A model generated the notes under the pieces. It was not told where the DNA came from, did no database searches, and saw nothing but the letters and a program-made list of their open reading frames with translations. 64,000 nucleotides of DNA from Oryzias latipes. Lineage: Eukaryota > Chordata > Actinopteri > Beloniformes > Adrianichthyidae. Positions 56,775 through 64,000 of the stretch are shown here, in pieces; positions within the stretch are counted from its first letter, which is position 1; each line of letters starts with the position of its first letter. The stretch spans positions 9,794,586-9,858,585 of the forward strand of contig NC_019860.2 of assembly GCF_002234675.1 (NCBI RefSeq), in the 5' to 3' direction. A program made the translations under genes and the position numbers.

Positions 56775-59299
56775 ATAAGAACAAACATAAAAGACAAAAA
56801 ATATGTTATTGTTACTGTTATTAATAATAAAACTGACATGCGTTTACCAATACTTAAAGCAGCTTGTATTGATGATTTCTTGATCCTTGTCTATAATGAT
56901 ACTTATACCAACCCAAAAGTTGAGAGAATGGGGGAGGGGGTCCTCCCCCAGAGTATCTGCCGCCTGCAACTGAGCAAACATAGATCTACAAGTTAGAAAT
57001 GAACCTGAAACCAGCAAGAAACAAACCTGCAACCAAACAGGTAATGTCTTGCAATCAGCCAAGAGCTAGACTGCAACCAATCGGTAATTAACCTGCAACT
57101 AACCAGAAATCAACCAGCAACTAAACGTATATTAGTCTTCAGTTTCCTGTTAATCCTAGAACACTTTCACTTTAAAAAGCTTCACCTCACTTTTGCTGGG
57201 TAACTTTAACCGATATAATGTACCCAACAAAAGGTACTTGTCATGAAAAAACTAGATCAAAACATGACAGCACATGATCTATTAGAACTTTTTTTATTTA
57301 TTTTTTCAACTGTGGTATATGAAACAAAATAAAAAGGAAAAACATAGGAAGTTCCTCAAAACACGCCCAAAAATCACAGAAAAGTGAGGAATTTGAGAAC
57401 AAAAAAATTCCCAAAAAGTAATAAAATGATACTAGAAACTTGGTCTCCTGGGACATGTGAGACCTGCCTGGTAAAGATGCAGACTCCTTCACACACGATA
57501 TTTTGAAATTCATGGAAATAGTTTTGCAAGGGTTAAGTAACTTGCTATTGATCAGTAATTAATCTGCAAGCAACAGTTTTTATTAAGCAAAAAATGAACC
57601 TGCAACTTCACAGAAATGAGTCTGAAACTAACAAGAAATTTAACAGAAATTAGCCTGCAATTAACCCAGACGTGATCTGCAACCAATTAGTAATTAACCC
57701 ATAACTAACCAGAAATCTACCTGCAAGACTAAATAGATAGTAGTTTGAAATCAGCCTTAAAGTAACTTGTAACCAACCAGCAATTAACCTGCAAGCCAAA
57801 AACAATTTAAAGAGAATTAACTAAAACGTAACCTGCACCCAACCAGAAATCAACCTGCAACCAAAAAACAGTTAGTAGAGAAATAATAATAAAAACCTGC
57901 AGCCAACTGCAACCAACCAGAAATCAACCTTTAATCAAAGAGAAATTAGCCTGTAATTAACCAGGAAGTAATCTGCAATCTAACCTGCAACTAACCGGAA
58001 ATCAACCTGCAACTAAATAGTCATCATTCTGCAATCACCAAGAAGGTAAACTACAAACCAATTGGTAATTTACCTGCAATCAAATAAAATTTATTCTTCA
58101 ATTTACCAGAAATCAACTTGCAACCGGACAGGAGTTAACCAGGATGTAACCTGTAACCAACCAGAAATCCCCTTGCAACCTGTAAGAAATTAACGTTCCA
58201 TCATTTTGTAATCAACCACAGACTTACATGTAACCAAACAAACATTAGGTCGCAAATAACCAGTATATAATCTAAAATCTATCAGTATTTAACCAACAAT
58301 AAACCACAAATTAAACTCTAACTCTTCAAAGCTGAACCTTCAATAAATTGGTACATCAGTCTGCGACAAACCAGAAGTCAACGTGAAGCAGACTAAATGC
58401 AACTGACTGAAAATGAACCTATAATCATTACGTAACTAGCTTGCAACTCAATCTGAAATCAATCTGCCATTGAACGCTATTAAACATACAACCTCCAAGA
58501 AATTAACATGCAGCAAACATGACCTCATCCTGCAACAAGCAACTTCCAATAAGTTATGAATTCATTTGCATCTATTTATCATATCACCTTGCTGCAAATC
58601 AAACACTAACCTGTAACCAGTCGGAATGTAATTTTTGTTCATATTAAAGGGTTTTTGGACAACCTTGTCACTACCGGACTTGCCTACTTCATTAGTTTGA
58701 AAGTTGTTGCGTAACTGTCCCATTACAACACTTTTTAGCCCCTCCGGGCGTTGGCTCACTGACACAGTAATTGCTTTAGAGGCAGGAGTGTGTGCCTCCT
58801 TTTGTGTTGAAGCAAATTCATTCAAAGGTGAGGCCTCATTTTTCACATTTGTGCAGGGTTAACTATCGGACATCAAACAGCAGCTGATGACCCCATCGCT
58901 TCTTCAAGACTCGCAGGAAGCTGCAACTCACCAAAAATCCACCACCAAGTGCCAAACAAGGATCAACGTCCAGTCGGCCAGCCTATTATCAACATGTGTG
59001 CTAGCTTAAATGTCCGTTTGCAAGCATTAAACCAAGCACATGAGGTCCTAATATCTAGAAACAACTAATATAAATATTTCCAACTGGATTTGATCCTGAA
59101 AATAACCAAACACCAACACGTAACCGCTTGAAGTTCACTTAGCAACCAACTAATGGATACCAAATACCGACCAACCAATGACAGACTTACAACCAAACAA
59201 TTATCAACTTAAAACAACCATAAAACTAGCCTTTGAACAACCTAAATGGAACTATTGTTGGCTGATAATTAATAAACTATCCAATTATTAACTTGCAAG

Positions 59300-59850
59300 T
59301 ACCCAGAGAGCAAAGTTCCTTAACTGGGGTTTGGGCCAGCGAGACCCCCGCCTCCGAACGCCACCTGAAACACACTGGCTCTTTTTTAAGCTCTTCTGCA
59401 GGAGGTGGGCCAATGGGAGAGTGGTCCCACGTCATCTTTTTGGGGCTGGACCCGACTGGGGACCTATGAGAAGTGCCATGGCCGCAGGGCACTCGTGCGC
59501 TGTAGCCCCAAAGCCAACCCTGGCTTCAGAGCTGGGCTCCAGTGAATCCAGGTAACATAACATACTCTTTGTGTTTGGGACTCAGAAAGGGGGTTCTGAA
59601 CCGCTTTTTGTTTGGCTCTTCACCGAAGACCTGTCAGCCATGGGAGACCCTGCCAGAGATCTCCTGGCTCCTGGAATCAGTCGCAGTCTGAAACCCTTCC
59701 ACCACGTTAAGGTTGTGTCCCACTGGACGGAGGCCCCAAAGGGAAGAGACTGCGTCTCTGGACTGGCCAGCAAACGCATCAGTGCCCCCCCCCCCCCCCC
59801 CCCCCCCCCCCAGGGCACCTGGAGAAAATGGCTGGGATGAGAGAAGTCCA
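59300..59850. mobile_element. GC-rich repeat insert of unnamed family
   Basis: This segment differs in composition from the AT-rich minisatellite around it. It contains CGCCACCTGAAACACACTGG, GGAGACCCTGCCAGAGATC and CTTCCACCACGTTAAGG, strings I associate with a recurrent fish repeat that I cannot name. It interrupts the minisatellite, which resumes at 59930. Confidence 0.45.
59785..59811 (+). repeat. C27 homopolymer
   Basis: An unbroken run of 27 C lies within the GC-rich insert. It may form an i-motif, with a G-quadruplex on the other strand, and its length is error-prone in sequencing. Confidence 0.85.
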
Positions 59851-60206
59851 GGCAGCTTTGATTAGACAGCTGGAATGAGCGGAAAAAGATGTATGTATGA
59901 CCAGACAGCCTTCTGCAGCTAACAAAGTGAAAAACTGCAACTAGTAAACTATGAACCAAAGGGACATTAGCATGAAAATGACCTGTAACCAACCAGAAGT
60001 CAACCTGCAACCAACAAACTCAAACAGAAACCAACTTAAACAACCACATATCACCTTAAAACCAGCCATTGGACAACCTAAAATCTACTATTACTGGCTG
60101 CTAATTGACCAACTTTTTGCCTTCAACCACCCAAATAATAGAAACCAACTTGATGGAAAAATTCAACCAGTAAACTCTGCTCCTGAAATCAACCAGATAT
60201 GCCAAC

Positions 60207-60377
60207 ATGAGTGTCACTAAGGGCAAGAAAGTCAAGAAAAGGAAGAGAAAGATCCCAAGGAGCCGATGTCATCGCAGGAATTGCCATCGTAATAAAATAT
60301 GCAACAACAACTGTGGGAAGCAAATGTGGACCCCAGATAGTAAACAGGACTTCAATCCTTCCTTTTTTGTATTTTAA
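60207..60377 (+). CDS. Small basic Cys/His ORF, uncertain
   Basis: ATG at 60207 opens 56 codons to TAA: MSVTKGKKVKKRKRKIPRSR, then a stretch with four Cys and two His (CHRRNCHRNKICNNNC). The lysine/arginine block and Cys spacing are not explained by the surrounding minisatellite. No family is recognised; it could be a terminal exon, a relic or chance. Confidence 0.25.
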   Translation: MSVTKGKKVKKRKRKIPRSRCHRRNCHRNKICNNNCGKQMWTPDSKQDFNPSFFVF

Positions 60378-60429
60378 TTTTGTGGTTTTGTATTTGTCCT
60401 CTTGTCCACCCCTTTGGATTCCCACATCT

Positions 60430-61960
60430 TCAGATGAGCCGTAAACAAGTTTAAAAACATTTTCAAGCCCCGGAGGGTCGAGCCCGACATGAAAACATGC
60501 CGCCTCTCTGCATTTACTGCGTGTTCTCGGAGAAAACTCTCCTTACTTTTAATTAAATTGACCTTTTTTGCACAAATATTTACCCCGGGTCAGTATAATT
60601 TCACATGCAACGACGGCAGAAGCGGTTTGCACCCTGCTACCTTTTCATGTTCCCACAGCAAAGTCGCATGGCGAATCTGCCACTAAGGAGGGTTCATTTT
60701 GGCGGGTTTGGACTCCTGATCACCATAAAAAGTGTTTTGTGTGAGATTTTGCTTCCAGGTTCAGTTTGAGGTCACAAACTTCCGCACATAAATGCTTCAT
60801 TTAGTGTGATTTATGGCTCAAAGCCCCTAGAATCTCCTGGAAACTCGTTGGTTTCTTTGCTTGATTTTTTTTTCTTTTTTTTTTTTTCTCTACAGGTGTT
60901 TCTCCCGCCGCCAGCGTTTGACTCCTTGTTCACATTTTGACACCTTCAGCCCTTTAAGTGGATGGGCCGCTGACTCGCCGGTGGATTTATGAGCCTGAAT
61001 GCGTGCCACGTTTGGTGTCGCTTTGCAGAGGAGATCAAAGGTGGAGCCTCATTTTTCGCATTCGCACGGCGTAAAACACAGGGATGAAAAATGCACGCTC
61101 CTCCTGGGAAAGTGGCACCAATATTTGCCTAAAGGTTTTAAGTGTTGTGGGGGGGTTTGTTAAAAAAAAAAAAAAAAAAACTAATCTAAAGCTTCTGAAA
61201 CATTCAGGTTTTGCAGCATCCTGTGGATTTTTGACGCTTTTAAAAACTTGAAAGAAGCTATTTTTAAATGACAAAATTTTAAATAAAATGGAAATTAAGA
61301 TATTAAGTTGCTATTTAAATGCCAGTTTATGTTAATCCAGTTTAAAAACTGATTGACATTTGTATATAAAACTGTTGTAAAGAAGCAGTTTTATCAAATT
61401 GAGCCAAATTGACGCAAAACTTTATTATCCTGAATCCTCAAGGAAAAACTGTTTTTTTGCTTCCAATGAAGACTTTTTTGAATTTTAAGAAGGAATTTTA
61501 GGAACACAGACCATGTCAAAAGTTAAAAAGGTGATTTACATATAAATAAAACTATTTTAAAGAAGTAGTTTTATCAAATTCAGCCAAATTTAAGCAAAAC
61601 TTCATTGTCCTGAATCTTTATGGAACTAATATGTTTTTTCACATCTAAAAGAAAACATTTTCTCAATTATTGGGGAAAAAAATTCAATTTCAAGCTACAT
61701 TTTTTCTGCAAACTATAAGATTTTATGGTATGTATAAAGAAAAGCAGCACAAAAGTCAAAGTTTGTGACAAAAGATTTAAAAGGTTAAAGCTGTTTTTAA
61801 TTAGAAATTTTGAAAATCAAGTAAAAATTATAATATAAGGTTGTGTATATTAATACAGTCTGAAAAATGATTTACATGTGTAAATGAAAACATTTTAAAG
61901 AAGTTTCATAAATTGAGCCAAATTGAAAGTTGAAAAACGCAGCAAACAAAAAACCAAAGT
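60430..61960. other. Intergenic, old duplications
   Basis: No gene is recognised. GTCAAAGGTGGAGCCTC-type sequence at 61030-61065 resembles 58818-58860. Segments at 61378-61450, 61555-61625, 61895-61930 and 62375-62450 share a theme (GAAGCAGTTTTATCAAATTG type, then TGTCCTGAATC), showing tandem duplications that have decayed. Confidence 0.5.
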
Positions 61961-62070
61961 GATAACAAAATGATGACAAAAGTGTAGATGACGTGGACAA
62001 AAGGCTTGAGATTGGGGCAGGAGGGGCAGTTTTACCTGCTTTCTGCGTCACTTTGCATTCATGAAATAAC
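61955..62070. repeat. Diverged copy of the promoter-proximal segment
   Basis: GGCTTGAGATTGGGGC, then CTTTCTGCGTCACTTTGC, matches 62585-62655 closely while flanking sequence is much less similar. Confidence 0.6.
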
Positions 62071-62559
62071 ACTTAGTTTTTAACCTCTTTTGAAAAATGT
62101 GTATGTCATCTTTTGTCATTTTTCTGGTATTTTTTAAAATTCATAACACAAAAATTTGTTTCTTTAAATTTGTATTATTGTCTCATTTGTTCTGTTTAAG
62201 TTTGTAAAAATGGGTATTTGTTTATTTTAGTAACATCTGCCTACAAAAATGTTTCGATTTTGCATCTGCATCCAAATTTATCTCTTTTTTTTCCCCACTT
62301 TGCAGAATTATTGCACGTGGCTTTAGGTTAAAATTCTCTCCTTTTCACCATAATGATGCTAAAAAATAGAATCAATTTGAAGAAGTACTTTATAAAATTG
62401 AGACACATCAAAGTGAAATCTTATGTTCCTGAATCCTTAAGGAAAAACATGTTTTATTTTCTAAAGCAATATATTTTCTGACAATTAAAAAAATCAATTT
62501 TAAGTGAAATTTTCACACATTTGTTTTTATTTTGAAATCCAAATGTTTGCAAAACAAAA

Positions 62560-62760
62560 TGATTACAAAGTTGAAGATGGGGTGGACCAAAGGCTTGAGA
62601 TTGGGGGCCAGGAGGGGCCGTTTGACCTGCTCTCTGCGTCACTTTGCATTCTCGTGTAATTCTAAAGAGATGCTGCATACCGCGTGGCCCTTTCCGTGCC
62701 AAACAGTGAAGGAGGGCCCAGATTACATCAGCGTTTCGGGGTGTGAGCAGCGCATATAAA
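62560..62760 (+). promoter_or_regulatory. TATA promoter of the secreted-protein gene
   Basis: TATAAA at 62755-62760 is preceded by a conserved segment with CTGCGTCACTTTGC (AP-1/CRE-like TGCGTCA). A start near 62785-62790 is expected, leaving about 100 bp of 5' UTR before the ATG at 62890. Confidence 0.6.
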
Positions 62761-62889
62761 GAACGCCGCGGATACAGCAAGCTGACAGGTCAGGAGCTGC
62801 TCCATCATCTCTGGGAGGTTGCTTCTGCACATGCGCATTACGCTCCTTTACAAACTTTGCAAAAAACGCTGTTTTTCCCCGGCAGCATC

Positions 62890-62911
62890 ATGCTCTTCCT
62901 CCTGCTGGCAG
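62890..62911 (+). CDS. Secreted-protein gene, exon 1 coding part
   Basis: ATG at 62890 encodes MLFLLLA and the first base of the next codon, then donor GTAATG. With exon 2 this makes a short hydrophobic signal peptide (MLFLLLAVVCTQ). The TATA box 130 bp upstream supports this start. Confidence 0.55.
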
Positions 62912-62994
62912 GTAATGATCCTCGTCGTCATCATCATCATCATCCTCCTCGCGCAGGTGCATGACCCGTTTTCTGTCTTGTCCTCGTGCTGCAG

Positions 62995-63107
62995 TCGTTT
63001 GCACTCAGGTGGATCTTCACCGGTCAGAGATGGTCACAGGGAAAGGAGAGGTGGACCTCAGCGCATGCGCCATCACGTACTTGGGACAGGAATACTCGAA
63101 GACGAAG
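62995..63107 (+). CDS. Secreted-protein gene, exon 2 (gene continues beyond window)
   Basis: The acceptor is TCGTGCTGCAG and the donor GTGCGT, 113 bp, ending in phase 0. The product continues VDLHRSEMVTGKGEVDLSAC and AITYLGQEYSKTK after the signal peptide. No family is recognised from 45 residues. Later exons are not seen up to 64000. Confidence 0.55.
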
Positions 63108-64000
63108 GTGCGTGAGGAACAAACCTAAAAAGAAAAAAGAAAAGGCCAAAGGGGTAAAAAAAAAACTTTAGATTAGAAGAAATATGACAAAAAAGCTCAA
63201 ATTCAAAAACTTTAAAGCTAAATAAATTTTGGCTATGAAACATTTTACTTCAAACTAACATTTAGCTAAATATTTGCAATTATTTATAGGTGGAGCTATT
63301 ATTCATTTTTTTTAATTGAATAAGCTAACAAATATTTTTAGACTGAATTTAAGGAAAATGTATATTTTCATGTTTACAATATAGTTCTTACCAGTTTATC
63401 GTACTGCCATAGCAAAACCGTAAACTGTAATTTTAACTTTAATTTTGGGAGAGAAAGGAAATCAATACATTAAATGAGTTAACTAACAAAACATTTTTGG
63501 GTTAGCAATAAGATAAAACAAAAAAAGTTCACCAGATTTTAAACTATGAACTTTTATTTTTGTTTGTCACTTTCATGAAATGACACCTAATTTTTAACTT
63601 GTAAAACTGTTTTTAACTTGAAAAATGTTTTCTTGGGAAAATTGTTCATATTTTTCAGGGATTTTTGAATTAAAAATAGTCAAAATATTACAAATATTAA
63701 TAACAGTAAACTTTTTTATGTATAGCACCTTTCAAATTAAAAATCACAAAGTGCTTCACAGTAAAACAAAAAATGTTTTTTCCCTTTAATTGGTATTATT
63801 TTCTCATTTGTTTTGTTTAAGTAGTGCATTTAGTTTTAGATAATGGGCAAATATTTATTTTAACATTAATCTGTCCCTAAAAATGCTTAAATTTTGTGTC
63901 TACATCCAAAATGATCACATTTTGATTTTTTTTTCCACTGCTCAGCAATTGCAGAATTTTTCCAGGTGGCTTTAGGTCAGGATCCTTTTTTTATCCAAAT
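63108..64000 (+). other. AT-rich intron of the secreted-protein gene
   Basis: No exon is recognised. 63700-63770 (GTATAGCACCTTTC, then CACAAAGTGCTTCACAG) is a fish L2/SINE-like tail. 63780-63990 is a diverged copy of 62160-62335, again showing local duplication. Confidence 0.5.

Larger units (their letters stand above)
56960..60190. repeat. Degenerate minisatellite, period about 22 bp
   Basis: The phrase AACCTGCAACCAACCAGAA, with variants such as AACCAGAAATCAACCTGC, recurs dozens of times in plus orientation. It is dense at 57000-58170, sparser to 59280, and present again at 59930-60190. Units are heavily diverged and separated by non-matching bases, so the array is old. Open frames such as 59951-60220 (rich in Asn, Gln and Pro) are read-outs of this repeat, not genes. 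Confidence 0.75.

Noticed and set aside
59571-60010. Frames across the C27 tract
   Set aside because: Poly-Pro and poly-Gly read-through of a homopolymer inside a repeat.

Overview
This is vertebrate, almost certainly teleost fish, genomic DNA. The evidence is split genes with GT-AG introns, an NLR gene of the fish-specific FISNA-NACHT-LRR type whose LRR exons are each 174 bp, and a dense mix of retroelement and transposon relics typical of fish. Nothing bacterial is present. The species cannot be fixed from sequence alone.

Region 1 (1-30372) is one very large AT-rich tandem array and has no convincing gene. It is built from about 33 copies of a 339-bp monomer in runs of one to four, and 11 copies of a different 'leader' cassette carrying promoter-like motifs. 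A third part is 'hinge' blocks made of an A-tract, a 54-60 bp hairpin minisatellite and a second hairpin. Kilobase-scale segments of the array have been copied within it (offsets about 7288, 12044, 13621 and 15345 bp). Several copy boundaries fall exactly in the hinge. Short tRNA-like sequences on the minus strand are embedded. The 60-145 aa open frames here are by-products of the repeat.

Region 2 (30400-43500) holds an RTE-type LINE fragment and then a plus-strand NLRC3-like NLR gene. Three exons give the N-terminal linker, FISNA, NACHT and following helical region (31406-33762), and eight LRR exons follow. The NACHT exon is open and its Walker motifs are intact. No start exon is visible, and the second LRR exon has lost 7 bp and runs into a TGA, so the gene is either a decaying copy or relies on skipping that exon. 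Its introns carry a solo LTR with a 6-bp target duplication, a Tc1-like transposase remnant, a piggyBac-like MITE, a hAT-like fragment and LINE tails.

Region 3 (43500-53600) is a transposon graveyard with some very readable insertions. These include an L2-like LINE 3' end and a tRNA-derived SINE with a perfect 19-bp target duplication. The SINE's 3' tail matches an RTE LINE 2 kb away. There is also a second SINE, a 1.8-kb element with about 430-bp inverted repeats and a 6-bp duplication, and further MITE copies with TTAA ends.

Region 4 (53600-64000) has candidate host genes. A minus-strand gene (about 53650-55545) encodes a predicted 174-aa His/Gly/Arg-rich protein ending in an HG-repeat tail. 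A possible first coding exon of another minus-strand gene is at 56313-56394, in GC-rich DNA. At the right edge a TATA promoter and the first two exons of a plus-strand secreted-protein gene (62755-63107) run off the window. Between them lies a 3-kb degenerate minisatellite of about 22 bp period, a C27 tract and old duplications.
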